Assembly: GCF_011075055.1 (NCBI RefSeq)
Contig: NC_058143.1
Coordinates: forward strand, 11,547,057 to 11,611,056
Direction: 5' to 3'
Length of the DNA: 64,000 bases
Origin: Mangifera indica
Taxonomy: Eukaryota > Streptophyta > Magnoliopsida > Sapindales > Anacardiaceae
The notes beneath the pieces were generated by a model that searched no databases, was not told the origin of the DNA, and saw only the letters and a list, made by a program, of their open reading frames with translations. The translations under genes and the position numbers were made by a program. Positions within the stretch are counted from its first letter, which is position 1. Each line of letters opens with the position of its first letter. Below, one piece after another: positions 35,773 to 48,420 of this stretch.

Positions 35773-36545
35773 CTATATATAAGAGCACACAACACATGAC
35801 TTATCAAATTTCAGAGAATACAACAACTAGTTATTGTTCTATTAAGGCCAAACGACTTATTCCCACCCAAAGTATGTTGCTTTTTCAAATTTTCACCCTT
35901 TAACTTTGAAAATCCTATTTACTCACCCATGAACAGTTAAAGTTAACAAAACCCTAACTCTCTAAAATTTTATCTCTTTTTCCCTCTTACATCTTAAAAA
36001 CTAATCATTTTCCTTTAGACTAAGTTTTAAAAAATAAACATTTCCCCTTTAAGGTTTAGTTTTCAAACTTTGTCGCCATCTCCAATGTCATCTCCGACAA
36101 CCTCTCCCTCTTGACACTTTCTCTCTCTTCGATGATCTCTCCCCTCTCACCTAGACCTCTGGTAGGCATCAATTGAAGCTGGAAAGACAAATATCTCATC
36201 CTTGTCTAGGAGAGGCTACGGTTTGAAAACTAAACCCTAGTGGGGGAAATGTAATTCTTTAAAACTTGGTCTAAGGGGGAAATTGTTAGTTTTTAGGATT
36301 TGGGGGTGGGGGAGATAAAATTTAAGTTTATTTTAATATTACAAATGAAATGACAATTTTGCCTTTAAAACTGACCGACTTAACCATCTATGAGTAGGTA
36401 AATAAGATTTTCAAAGTTAAAGGGTGGGAATAAATCCTTTGGCCTTCTACTAACTATAAGTTTGATTATGACCTTTCTCTAGCGAGTGAGAACCTTAACC
36501 ATAGGAACATTCAAGTGAGATTGCAAAAAATCTCCACTTCCAGGT
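35773..36545 (+). promoter_or_regulatory. Array promoter interrupted by a Mutator-like MITE
   Basis: CCTATATATAAGAGCACACA at about 35772 followed by leader sequence that is split at TTCTATTAA by the element 35846-36444; the leader resumes at 36445 and ends CCACTTCCAG|GTGTTT near 36543. Downstream only the exon-1 stump at 37.5 kb remains. Confidence 0.55.
35846..36444. mobile_element. Mutator-like MITE in an array leader
   Basis: Ends GGCCAAACGACTTATTCCCA and GGGAATAAATCCTTTGGCC; target duplication TTCTATTAA (35837-35845) and TTCTACTAA (36445-36453). Empty site at about 53083. Confidence 0.85.
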
Positions 36546-36918
36546 GTTTATATTTGTAAATTGTTTATATATTACTAATTCTTTTTATGAATGTTGAACT
36601 ATATCAATTTTTTTTTGGGTTAAAGGAACCGAATTCTCACATTTTTTCTATTGAAAGAGTTGAAAATTTCAGATTTTTCTATGTAAGGAACTAAACTTTT
36701 AGTATCTTTAATAAAAGATATTGAATAAACACAATTTATATTGTTTGTTTTGTTTTGTCTTGTTTTAAAAGTTAAGTTATTAATTTGATACATTTAATAG
36801 ATAATAGTAAAAATTTAGTATCTTAAATGAGAAAATATCAAAGTTTGATCATTTTAATAAAAAAATTATAAAAGTTTGGTCTTTTCAATTGACAAAATAT
36901 GATAATTTGATTCATACA

Positions 36919-36962
<44 letters not shown>

Positions 36963-37499
36963 GTTGCACGAGTGGGGCTAATGACCCCAATGTTCTATCT
37001 AACTTATTAATATTAATCACTTTGTTTTTAAAACAAAACAAAATATTAATTGTATATGTTCAATAACTTCAATAAGATATATGAAAGTTGGGTCATTTTA
37101 ATATGAAAATTTGAATGTTTGATTTCTTCAATAGAAAAATATAATATTTCACTGATTTCAATAAAAAAATGACACATCGATACTTACAAATATTGTAATA
37201 AAACTATATATATTCAATTCTAAAAATCTAATTCCTCAAAATGATGTGTCATCATATGATAAAATAATTTTACATTAATAATAAAATATTAATCAATAAT
37301 TTCAATTGAATACTTAAAAAAATATTCGAAAATCGTTGCACATAATAATACTTGAAATATTATTATCACTATATTTATTTAATTTTGTTAAAGTTTTATT
37401 AACATAGGATACAATACTAAAACTCCTTTTTCTAAGACAATTTAAAACAATTTTTTTAAGCTTAACCGACCTTTCATTAACTCTTTTTTTTTTTTTTTT

Positions 37500-37560
37500 G
37501 TCTCCATCTACGGGAAGCTTTTGAACCGAGGAGTCCAGATGAGCGGCAAATCTTACATCA
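37500..37560 (+). pseudogene. Orphan start of an ankyrin-gene exon 1
   Basis: About 60 bp match the beginning of exon 1 in the relic at 54.2 kb (TCTACGGGAAGCTTTTGAAC, then an ATG followed by SGK codons at about 37538). Homology stops abruptly and the sequence changes to a non-coding block that is repeated at 38606 and 54570. It sits downstream of a recognisable promoter and leader (35773-36545), so this is the stump of a full unit. Confidence 0.7.
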
Positions 37561-38197
37561 TTTCACGTTGTAAGATTTGTCTTTGATTATAACATAACGC
37601 AGTTTTGGGCAAATCCGAATAACTTTTTATCTTTTATCTTATACATATGCTTTCAGTTCGTATTATATTGATATCATACTATTTTGCTTGTTATAATAAG
37701 AATCAGTGACCATTTTAGTTATAAGGCAGGATGCATAAGGATTTTTAATTTATTTATAGCCTTTGCTTTACTAACAGATTTGTGTTCACTGTCTCACATA
37801 CATGTAAAATGAGTTATAACATCTTTTCCCAATAAATATGTATCTTTTACCTTTATCTTTATCGATGACTGGACATAAAAACTAATCAATTATTAAAACA
37901 TTGTACGTTTTAGATACATAGTTTATCATAATTTAGCTTTTACAGTTTACAAATTTAACAATTCTCTAGCTATTAAATCGGTTTTGTCTTAATTACCCTA
38001 AACAATGAGAGGACACTAATTAATACATATCCAATATCTCTATTGTATTTTATCAATATAAGATTTGTCTTGTAATATCATAACATAACTCCATTTTAAA
38101 TAAATTTACATAATTATTTATTTCTAATTAATTTGATTATAAATTATCAATCATATGTTATCTTTATTATACTTTCATCATTATGAAATAAGAATAA

Positions 38198-38357
38198 ATT
38201 TTTATCTTTATTATATTCTTGTTGTTTGTACTATGAATTTTATCAATTATTTAAGCATCATTATAAAATAAAAATAAACTTTTATCTTTATTATATTCTT
38301 GTTGTTTGTACTATGAATTTTATCAATTATTTAAGCAAAGTAAAGATACCCCTTCAT
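38198..38357. repeat. 80-bp direct tandem duplication
   Basis: Two near-identical 80-bp units containing TTGTTTGTACTATGAATTTT and ATCAATTATTTAAGCA, just upstream of the orphan promoter. Confidence 0.7.
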
Positions 38358-38411
38358 CTTCATTTACAAGGCTTTTTTTTTTTTTTCATAAGTATCATTG
38401 GCAAGGATTTC

Positions 38412-38487
38412 CTATATATAAAAGCACACAATACATAGTTAATTATATTATAGAGAGCACTACTTATAATTCTTATTCTCTTAAAGT
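38412..38487 (+). promoter_or_regulatory. Orphan array promoter
   Basis: CCTATATATAAAAGCACACA at 38411 and the first part of the leader, then a direct join to ankyrin coding sequence at 38488 without leader donor or intron. Confidence 0.5.
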
Positions 38488-38590
38488 TTGAGATATGGCT
38501 ATTTAGAACAGAATGGCTACGGGAACACAACTCTTCATGAGGCTGCAGCCAATGCAAACTTCTAGGTCGTACAGGCCTTGGTCAATCATA
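38488..38590 (+). pseudogene. Orphan ankyrin-repeat fragment fused to a promoter copy
   Basis: About 100 bp encode RYGYLEQNGYGNTTLHEAAAN followed by a frame ending in TAG (AACTTCTAGG where intact copies have AACCTGGAGG). It matches 54450-54570. It is joined directly to the leader of an array promoter (TATA at 38412-38423), with the 5' part of exon 1 and the whole leader intron missing. Confidence 0.75.
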
Positions 38591-39608
38591 TATACTTTCT
38601 CAATATAAGATTTGTCTTTGATTATAACATAACCCAGTTTTAGATAAATAAGAATAACTATTTATTTTTAATTTGTTCACTTATAAGTTACCAATAATCT
38701 TTTATCTTTATTATACTTTCATCCTCTTTTATCTTATACATATACTTTCAATTCGTATTATATTGATATTATAGTATTTTATTTTTTATAATTAGAATCA
38801 GTGACCACTTTGTTTATAAGGTGTGACATATAAAGATCTTTAATATATAAACACATAATTTATTTACAGCCTTTGCTTTACTTATATGTTTGTGTTCACT
38901 GTCTCACATACATGGAAAATGAGTCATGATGTCTTTCCCAATGAATATGTATCTTTTACCTTTATCTTTATCAATGATTAAACATTTATACCAGTCCATT
39001 GCTAAGATATTGTAAATTTTAAACAGACAATTCATCATAATTTAGTTTTTGTGGTTTGCAAATTTAACAACTCACAAACTATTAAATTAGTCTTGTCTTA
39101 GTTACCCCAAACAATGAGGGGATACTAATTAATACATGTCTAATAACTTTCTCATGCTTTATCATTGTAAAGATTTGTCTTGAAATATCATAATATGACT
39201 CCATTTTCAATAAATTCAAATAACTGTTTATTTTTAATTAATTTGATTATAAGTTATCAATTATATTTTATTTTATTATGCTTTCATCATTATGAAATAA
39301 GAGTAAACTTTTATTTGTTGTAAATATAATAAAAAGTTATGAGTAAAAGATATTATAATTAAATTAAACTTTAAGTAGAAGAAGATAAATGAAGTTGATG
39401 TAAGTAGAATAAAAATGAAAAGCGGAACTTGGGAGGCTTGAATGAAAATCTTATCAGGTGTGTGCATGTTACAGATGAAGAGAGGGGGGGTGTATTTATA
39501 GAAACTCTTGCCGCTGCTCCAGTCAATGAGATAAAGTAATTTTCCAAGGCCATTTAATGCAGGCCACCCAAAGTCAATATTGCCTGCCCAAATGGCTTAC
39601 TTCTTTGC

Positions 39609-40304
39609 AACCAAAGTACTATTTCCCAATCAAAGTACCTTATTTTCTCCTCGTCAACTATAAAAATCTTATGTACTCATTTATTAATTATTAAAATTAA
39701 TAGTTTTAAGAATAAAATTATTATTTTATCTGTAATATTAAAAAATAAACTTAAATTTGATTTTATTTTTCTCTCTGAATCTTAAAAATTAACAATTTTT
39801 TCTAACCTAAGTTTTCAAAAACAATATTTTTTCTCTTTAAGTTTTTAATTTTTCAGATTCAATTTTTCGGGAACATCTCTTCCTCTCCAACGACCTCAAG
39901 ACAATGTCTCTTCCTCTTCGGTGCACCTCCTTCCGACGGTTGTCTTCGATGTCGTTGTCAAGGAAGATGAGTCTCGTCTTCGTTCAGAGACGAAGACGTT
40001 GAGGAGGATCGCAGCAAGGAGATTGCACCGGAGAGGAAGAGATGTCGTTTGGAGGTCATCGGAGAGGAAGAGACATCATCGAAAAATTGAATTTAAAAAA
40101 TTGAAAACCTTAGGGGGAAAATACTTTTTTTAAAGACTTAAATTGAAAAAAAATTATTAGTTTGTAGAGTTTAGGGAAGAAATGATATAATTAACTAATT
40201 CAGTTAATTTTAATTACTCATAAGTAAGTAAATAAAATTTTTATAATTAACGGGAAAAATTTTGAAAAAACAGTATATTTTGGGTGAGATATAGTCCTTT
40301 GGCC
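39609..40304. mobile_element. Mutator-like MITE upstream of gene D
   Basis: Ends AACCAAAGTACTATTTCCCA and GATATAGTCCTTTGGCC; target duplication CTTCTTTGC (39600-39608) and TTTCTTTGC (40305-40313). Confidence 0.8.
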
Positions 40305-40514
40305 TTTCTTTGCTGGGTGGGAAAATTATATTCACATGTGGGAAGCGAGCGAATCATTTACTGCATTCCCACCAAGCATGACTTTGTGATACATTTAACA
40401 TTACCCTTATTATATTCTTGTTGTCTGTGCGAATCAACTTTGCTGATTATTTAAGCAAAGTAAGAATACCTTTTTTTTTTTTTTTGGTTAAGTATCATTC
40501 ACAAGGATTTTCTG

Positions 40515-40660
40515 CATATAAAAGCCCACAACACATATTTTAGAGAGCATTACTTATAGTTCTTACTTTCTTTACTGTAAGTTTGATTAAAATATTTCTT
40601 TAACAGGTGAAACACTTTAACAATTGGAGCATTCAAGTGAGATCACAAAACTCTCTGCTT
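40515..40660 (+). promoter_or_regulatory. Promoter and leader of gene D
   Basis: CATATAAAAGCCCACAACAC at 40515 then the conserved leader. At about 40657 the AAGGTATTC that forms the leader donor in B and F is missing (CTTCATATTTG against CTTCAAGGTATTCATATTTG), so donor use must differ. Confidence 0.55.
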
Positions 40661-41704
40661 CATATTTGTAACTTGTTAATATATTATTAATTCTTTTTTA
40701 TGAATATATCATATTATATATTTTTTTATTTATGAAATTGAATCTTTAGATTTTTTTGATAGAAAAGACTAAATTTTTAGTGTTTTTGATTGCATATATC
40801 AAACAAACAAACATAATTAATATTGTTTATTATATTTTAAAAGTAAGAATATTAGTTCGATACTTGAAATAAAAAATAATAAAGTTTAGAAACAAACAAA
40901 TATTCTCCTTTAAAAAATAACTAGAAGTCACATTGGCATTGCTTTTTTTTTTTTTTAATGGGTGTGTATGTGTATATATATATATTGATGTAAAAAGCTA
41001 CACATTGGTGTTGCCTTTCCTTTTCAAACATTAAAGCACTAAAAAGAGGCATGTAGATGAGTATATATATAGGCGAGAATGTATCTAATTATAGGATAAC
41101 GCTATTTAGAGGTATTCAACACCAATATACCAAATCATATATATATATATTTTATTAAAAAACTAAACTTTTAAATTTTATTATTTAAATTATCAAATTT
41201 TATTATTAAAATAATTAAATTTCATTATTTTTTTAATTAATGATACCAAATTAATCACTTTGTTTTTAAAACAAACCAAAATAAATAATACTAATTATGT
41301 TTGTTTGATATCTTTATTAAGATATACGTAAAGTTTGATTTTTTTAATAGAAAAATATGAATGTTCAATTTCTTTAATAAAAAAATATAAGATTTCTGTT
41401 ATTTCGATAAAAAAATTAATAGGTCAATACTTATTATAATAAAATTGTGTATATTTAATTATTGTTATCATAAGATTATATGATTTTGTATTAAGGATAA
41501 AGTTACATATAATTAAATATCCAATTAAATACTCAAAGTTGGGTTATTATATTTATATTTATTTAATTTTGCTAAAATGTTTATTAACATAGTATGCAAT
41601 ACTGAGATTCTTTTTTCTAAGACATGATTTAAAACGGCTTTTTTAAGCTCAACCCGTCTTTCATTAATTTTTTTTTTTTGGTTGTCTCCGTCTGTGGGAA
41701 GCAA

Positions 41705-44133
41705 ATGGGCAAAGGACGCGACTTCGTCAGTACAAGCGAGCTTTATCGGGCAGCTCTGGACAACGATTGGGAATATCTGAAGAAATTCTACAAGACAAAT
41801 GTTAGTTCGCTGTCATCTCCTGTAACGGCCTCCGGGGACAATGCCTTTCACTTGGCGGTGTTCAGCAAAAGAGAAGATCCGCTTCAATTTTTGCTTGAAA
41901 TTTCCAAAGAACATCCTATGGTGAAGTATGGCTATTTAGAAAAAAATGACTACCGGAACACGCCTCTTCATGAGGCTGCATTAAATGGGAACCTGGAGGC
42001 CGTAAAGGCTTTGGTCACTCATCATCGCAGGCTCATCGCGGAAGATATTGAAGATCCACCTGAGGAAGAGCCCCAAGAGGCTGTGAATGATGATAACGAA
42101 ACCCCGCTTTTTCTTGCTGCTGCATTTGGGGAAACAGATGTGGTGAAGTTTTTAGCTCCAACATCATTAGAATCTCACAAAAGATTAACATACCAAGAAG
42201 AAAAAGGAAGGACTGAAGAAGAAGAATATTCTAAGCTTAAAAATATTCACCGCCAAAACAAGAGGGTAAAGCCCAAACCTAAAGCCTCCAATGAACTGCC
42301 TGGTGCGAGTCAAGGTGAAATAACATCAGAGCCAGAGCCTGGTGCCATCAAAGAAGAAACATTCATACAAAAGCATGATGCCTCCATTCTGGGCGTTGCC
42401 ATCATAGGCCACCATTTTGGTCTCTATCTCTACTCGCCTAGCTTCTTTACCTTTGCTTTGAAATGAAATATATATTCAACTGATATTTGATGTGCTTTCT
42501 TTTCAAATTTTCTCAGAAACGGCTCTATATTTACTGAATCTGGATGAATCGCTAGCAGAAATCAAGGCCCTAGAAGGCAGGACCTCTCTTCACCTGCTAG
42601 CAGCCATGCCCTCAGCTTTCGAAAGTGGATATCAATTTGGCACATGGATCCACAGAGTCATATATTCCTGTAAGTATATTTTTCACCTTTCCATAATTCT
42701 ATTAAAGATAGTGTACGCATAAGGATATGTTAAAAGGACCTTTTGTATACATCTTATTCATTAATTCCTAAAATTTATAGGTCTTCCAATCGGTGATGAT
42801 GCAGATGATGATGAAAAAGCTATTACAAAAATTTCCAAAGGTAAAAATTTTCTTTTGTTCGCTCGAGGGATATTCTACATAATTTCTCTCTTCATCACTT
42901 TTTTTCATTGAGCACCTTCTTTTCTGCTAAACACGAACAGGGTGGCTTAAATTACTGCGAAAAATCTGTGCACTAGTAAGGAGTGACATCTTGGAAGTAA
43001 AGAGAAAGCATAAACTTGCTCTCAAACTAGCGGAGACACTGATAAAAAAATATTCTTCTTGGGATGAAATCATTCAGTTTGATAAAGACCAGTCTTCAGA
43101 AGGAGATTATAAGCCAATCCCGTTATTCACGGCGACTCAAACAGGAATAGTAGAAATTGTGAAAAAGATACTAGAAATATGTCCCCAGCTGGTTGAGCAT
43201 TGCAATGGTCTGGGTCAGAACATGCTGCATGTGGCAATTCAGCGCCGTCGAAAGGATATCTTCAATCATGTGAAAAATATGAAAATGCCAATGACAAGGT
43301 TAGCCGCAAAGGTTGAGAAGAATGGCTGCACCATTTTACACCGTGCTGCAGACATGGAGACAGAGACTGCAAAGCCTCACCCAGAAGGACCTGTATACAA
43401 ACTCCAGGAAGAGATAAAGTGGTACAAAGTAAGCCCCCTAGCTCTTTCTTCTACAAGATTTTTACCTAATAAACGTGTTTATATGTAAGTTATGTTTCTA
43501 TCTATGCAGCGTGTAAAGAAGATCACGCCCTCCCACTACGCCATGTTTTGCGATGAGCGATTCAATTCGCAGCACGATACACTACTCAAGGATGCACAGG
43601 AATGGATAAAAAAGACTTCTGAGTCTTGCACTGTAGTGGCTGTTCTCGTTGCTACAGTGGTCTTTGCAGCTGCGTACACTGTGCCTGGAGGTTCTAATGA
43701 ACAGGGGTATCCAGTTTTCCGCAACAGCTCTCTCTTCTTGCTTTTCACAGTCATGGACGTTGTTGCTTTGGCCTGCTCCTTAACCTCCGTTGTAATGTTC
43801 TTGTCCATCCTCACATCGCCTTATACGTATCATGAATTCCACCGCCAACTCCCCAACGCACTCACAATAGGCTTCGCCTTGCTCTTCATTTCATTGACTA
43901 CAACAATGATTGCATTCGCAGCAACATTATTGCTCATAATTCGTTCGGACAAGCCACATTGGACCACCACTCTCATTTATACTGCTGCATTTCTTCCTGT
44001 CAGCATATTTGCACTCACGCGTTTTCCCATGTATGCTGCATTTGAGAAAACTTTGCTCAAGTTGTATAATAGATTGCCTAAGAATTGGGGTGTCACAAAG
44101 TCTCCACCGCCCAAGAAGTCAGCTTCCAGATAG
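41705..44133 (+). CDS. Gene D: ankyrin-repeat/PGG-domain membrane protein, 5 coding exons
   Basis: Predicted exons are 41705-42419, 42517-42669, 42781-42840, 42941-43428 and 43510-44133, giving 2040 nt and 679 aa. All introns are GT-AG and phases match genes A and B. Ankyrin repeats (NAFHLAVFSKREDPLQFLL, NTPLHEAALNGNLEAVKAL, TPLFLAAAFGETDVVKFL, NMLHVAIQRRRKDIFNHV) precede the PGG motif (AAAYTVPGGSNEQGYPVF) and four membrane helices. Exon 4 is 24 nt shorter than in A/B (the NRLVVPEF-type segment is missing), as in pseudogene F, so D and F are closest relatives there. Exon 5 has a small in-frame deletion before the first helix (CDERFNSQH). The sequence is open throughout and probably functional. 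The 5' leader donor seen in B, E and F appears deleted near 40657, so its 5' UTR may splice differently. Confidence 0.88.
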
Positions 44134-44688
44134 GGTTCCTTTGCAGACCAAGCAGCTCCTAAACAAACCGAATCGCACACAAAGCAGCTTGAGAACGATG
44201 GTCAATTGTCTGAGGTGAGTGTACCGATAATAAGCCCAAGCTCTGAGTGTGAGATTTATATTAGTTGATGCTGATAAGCGTACCAAGATATTACAAACTA
44301 GTGTGACTTTGTTTTCATCATTTTGGGTTCCATCAAGTCAAGAGTGAGCGTCAAACAAGAGAATATTTTACTTTTTGTTCTAATAAATTTGTATGCAAGT
44401 AGTGTGTGTTTTTTAAGAATATAAATTTAAAATATTTAAAGTATTTTTATCATATTTAATAACATGCTTATTTTCCAAGAACCAATTGTCTCCGTATACT
44501 AATTCATTATTAGAGGCTTGTATAATATCTCCATATAATACCACTTTCTATTCTCCAATAGAATAATTAATTAACAGTACCAAATCAGATAATCATATTT
44601 CTAAGTCATTCAAACTCATGTATTATTCACAAATCTAAGAGAAGAGGATTGGTTTCCATATAAGAGAACCAAAAAATTATGATAATAT

Positions 44689-45159
44689 GGGGCTGTTTGG
44701 TTAGAGTCTTTTAAATATTACTTTGGTAATCTATTTTTTATTATTTACTTTATAGTAATAAAATATTACAATAATTTTTTATTACCAATACTGACGTGAC
44801 ATGTAATAATTACCACATTTACCTTAGGTATTAAAAAATTATCAAGGTAATCTTGATTTTATTATAATTATATTATTATTTATTAATATTTTAAGACAAA
44901 AATAAATTTATTTTTAATTAATATAACAAATAATATAAAAAATATTTAAAAATATTTATATTAAATGACATTTAAGTAAAATAATTTACTAGTATTCTTT
45001 ATTACTGTTAACCAAATAAATTAATTATTTATACCATCAATTTTTATCAAATTTTATCAAACGTAATAATTATTTATATACAGTAATCTTTTCAATAATT
45101 TATCTTCAAAGTAATATCTCTATTTTGATAATAAAACATTAGTTAAATCAAACACTCCC
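44689..45159. mobile_element. Tourist-like (PIF/Harbinger) MITE
   Basis: Ends GGGGCTGTTTGGTTAGAGTC and AGTTAAATCAAACACTCCC, 3-bp duplication TAT (44686-44688, 45160-45162). Empty sites at about 7640, 14163 and 63860 (GATAATATAAGTGAAC). Confidence 0.8.
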
Positions 45160-45184
45160 TATAAGTGAACTTATTAGGTAGGCT

Positions 45185-46694
45185 CATGGCATCAAGAGAG
45201 AGCTCTCTTGATGAACAAAAACACAGTGCCTACGTCTCCCCAGAAATATGAAGTTGTTCATCCTGGTATGTTGTTAGTAACCAAGACTGCACATTGCTGT
45301 TAGAGATTGAGATAAAGCTGCATCTTGGACTGAAGTAAACAAGCCTTTCAATGGGGAAAGGTGAATCTTTTGTCCCAGAAATTCGTCATTGTCAGGTAAA
45401 ACCATGGATTCTGATATCGTTGTCAGGTAAAACTTTGGAGTTTGATATCTAAGGAGTCTCGATGATGCATTCTTCAAACTTGATGTAAACACAGAGAAAT
45501 GAAATGGCCAATTAGAGATGAACCCAAACTTACAAATGTCAAATGCATTCAGAGATGGCAAAGGCCCAACCTTGACACCCTTGGGACTTCGAACTTCATA
45601 TTTGGCATGGTTATTAATGGAGGTTGTAGCCAATGGCCACACATTTTGAAAGTCAGTTTCTTAGATAGGGTTAGGGATAGAATCGAGCCTAATTGATTCA
45701 AACTCGATTATCAATTTGACTTGAATGGCTCAAAACAAGTGTAGTTTTGGTGAGTTCGAACCTAATAATTGATTTTGTATTCAAACTCAGATTTAAACTT
45801 GAGGATGTTGAGCTCACTAAATTTGTGAACTTAGAAGAGTTTAATTCGATTACAACAAAAGAGTATTGATCCATTTTGACTCAATTATATTATTGTTGCA
45901 GTCAAATTCAAATTCAATTTTAAATCCACCTCTTGATAGGGTGAATATCCAGGTCTGATCAAGGACCAGTTTATATTGTCTCCAATCCCAAAAAATCATC
46001 TGAAGCTTGACCTGCCACAACTCAAATTAAACTATAAAACAATTTAACTTTATATTTTATTCAAACCACTAAAACTTGACTTGACTGCCCAATTTCAAAT
46101 AACAGATTATATGATATATCATCCTAAATAAATCAAAGATTCAAATTAAATCAAGCGCTAGCAAACCATAAAAATACCCGATATTTAAAATACCCAAATT
46201 CAATCCCTTCGCCATAATTTTCCCACAAACCATAAAAGGGAAACAAAGACTTACGCAAGAATCCATTTGCTGTTAAGCAAAGTTAACGCCTCAGTTGGTG
46301 CGGGAGTGGGATTCTTAGCTTCAAGCTGTCTAATAAGCTCGACAATCTCCGTTCTCGTTTCGCTAGTCGCCGTCAACCCACGATCGGTCCTATAGAACGA
46401 ATCAATTAACGCCTTCTTCAAGTTATTAATCTCCGTCACATCTATGGGCTTCTCCTCCTCTATTAAGGCCACGGAGGTACCTTCGTCCTCCTTATCGGGA
46501 CACCATTCGTCATCGTCCACGGCCCAAGCCACGACCACCGGTCTTGCTTTCAGCTACTTCTTAGTGATTCTCTGCGAAATCTTGCCCGACTTCAGAGGAA
46601 GAATCGAAGGCTTCACAGTAATGAGATGCTGATGAGGTGGCATTAAAGAAAGGGTTTTGCATGGGAATTGAGTGAGTTGAGAGAGTAAACCCAT
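45185..46694 (-). pseudogene. Fibrillin relic, most complete copy
   Basis: Exon 1 runs from ATG 46694 to a donor at 46255 (440 nt, the same length as the copy at 16.5 kb): MGLLSQLTQFPCKTLSL, the same in-frame TAG after ISQRITKK, then [31 protein letters not shown] and an intact KWILA. C-terminal exons about 45660-45185 encode [37 protein letters not shown] and FTSVQD, then a frame change into a degraded SWLLTTY region. A 36-bp tandem duplication (LPDNDIS...LPDNDEF) is present. Dead because of the TAG and frameshifts. Confidence 0.85.
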
Positions 46695-46786
46695 TGACTC
46701 TTCAGTTTGTCGATTTCGATGAGCAGTCGGAAAATAGATGAGCAGGCGGCGGGCCAGAGACACCAAGGGCACTAGGTTTTGTAATA

Positions 46787-47655
46787 GGCCAAAACACTTG
46801 TTCCCACCCAAGGTTTTGCGTAAGTGTAAAGTTACATTAGTTAATTTTTAAAAGAACAATGTTATATGTACCTATTTTTGGTATATAATTTATGTATACA
46901 GTAATATGTCATAATGTAATTAGGTAATTTTGAAATATGTGTCATCATATGATAAAGAAACATTCAATCACATAATAACAACTCATCTGTGTATATAAAT
47001 TGTATACCAAAAATGAGTATACATAGTTTTATTGTTTTTAAAAACCCAATCAGCTGATAAATTTTATTATTATTGTCAAAGATAAAATTATTGAATTAAA
47101 AATATTTAAAAAAATTAAAATTTTATCACTTAATTTAAAAATTTAACATTTTTTCTTCATTTTTGAAAAGTGCTCATTTTTCCCTTATAGTTTTTTTTCT
47201 GCTTATCTTTGAGAATCATTCGCCATATCTAACATTTTGCTCTTTCCCTCTTGCTTTCTCCCTCCCTTTTGATCACTCTCTGTTTCTTCTTTAACCCTTT
47301 TCGTCTCCTACAAAAACAATTGGAGAAGAAAGGGAGAGTGATCAGGAGAGAGAGAGTTGACAATCAGAGATAAAGATCTAAAAACTAAAAGTTTGGGGGG
47401 TGTATATAAGGAAAAGATGATAGTTTATAATCCTCAATTTGAGAGAGAAAAAACCAGTTTTTAAATTTGAGAAATATAAAATTATGAGATAGAAATGAAA
47501 ATTTTAAAATTTCAGAGTAATCTTTTAATAAAATTTTTAAATAATAATTTTATTTTGATAATAATAATAAATTTTAATAAATAAATAAATTTTTAAAAAT
47601 TGACAGATATAAGTAAATTTACACTAAACTTTGGGTGGAAATACGTCTTTTGGCC
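46787..47655. mobile_element. Mutator-like MITE with a nested 181-bp MITE
   Basis: Ends GGCCAAAACACTTGTTCCCA and AAATACGTCTTTTGGCC; target duplication TTTGTAATA (46778-46786) and TTTGTAATT (47656-47664). Contains the nested element 46854-47034. Confidence 0.8.
46854..47034. mobile_element. 181-bp MITE, second copy, nested
   Basis: Same length and ends as 4052-4232, with a perfect 9-bp duplication TTTTTAAAA (46845-46853, 47035-47043), inside the Mutator-like MITE 46787-47655. Confidence 0.85.
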
Positions 47656-48202
47656 TTTGTAATTTCCCAGTGTTGTCCGTTTGAAAACTTTGGGATGAGG
47701 CTTCGTCCTTAGATTCAATATTTTTGTTTCTTGAGATTGTGAGGGCAATATTGGGTTTAGAATGGTGGAATCCAAATGAATTGGGTTATTGACATGTGGA
47801 TGTTAAATCGAGATGTGAGGTAAGAAACTATTTGTATTTTATTCAGAATTAGTTAGTAATGTAACAACACAATCATGTTGCTTGTGTTATGTGAGAAAAA
47901 AATTAAGGTCTAGAATTTTCTTTTTTGATTGGACAATAGAATATCCTACTAGTTAGTTAGTGTGGCTGGATTTAAATCGAATTAAATTTAAATAAAAACT
48001 TATTCAAACTATATTTAAAATTAAAATATGAAATTTTAGTTTAATTTGACCGAATGATGACTATTAACATTATAAATGATATTAAATTGTAAAAAAAAAA
48101 AGATAATAATTAAAAACCATAAAAAAAATAAGAAAAAACTTAAAAAATAGAAGAGTTTCAACAAGCCTTTGAACTCATATTAAGCTATCAAATTGTAACT
48201 TA

Positions 48203-48420
48203 AGTTGGACCACCACTATCATTTATGCTACTACATTTTTTTCTCTTAGCATTTTTACACTCACACAATTTCTTATTTATGTTGCATTTGAGAAAACTTT
48301 ACTCAAAGTTGTATCATAATTTGTCTAAGACTTTGCATGTCACAAAGCCTCCACTACACATAGCAACTTCAGAATGAAGTAAATTGTCATCATAACAAGC
48401 CTAGGCTCCCCAATCTGAGG
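48203..48420 (+). pseudogene. Short PGG relic (final membrane helix and tail)
   Basis: Homology to the end of exon 5 of pseudogene C begins at the segment for WTTTIIY and runs through the last helix and FEKTLLK region, with a frameshift (one extra base in ACTCAAAGTTGTATC) and a stop (CATAATTTG) before the tail. The 3' flank still matches the 3' flank of C (region around 25690-25860). No upstream exons are present. Confidence 0.75.

Larger units (their letters stand above)
37573..39310. repeat. Two direct copies of a ~0.9-kb non-coding block
   Basis: The sequence from AGATTTGTCTTTGATTATAA at about 37573 is repeated from about 38606 and a third time from about 54570. Each contains the TTTGCTTTACTTATAGGTTT repeat. 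The first copy ends in the orphan promoter at 38.4 kb. Confidence 0.65.

Noticed and set aside
39921..40133. 70-aa basic open frame
   Set aside because: Within the Mutator-like MITE 39609-40304.
45274..45642. 122-aa - strand open frame
   Set aside because: Not a new gene: it reads through exon, intron and frameshifted parts of the fibrillin relic.
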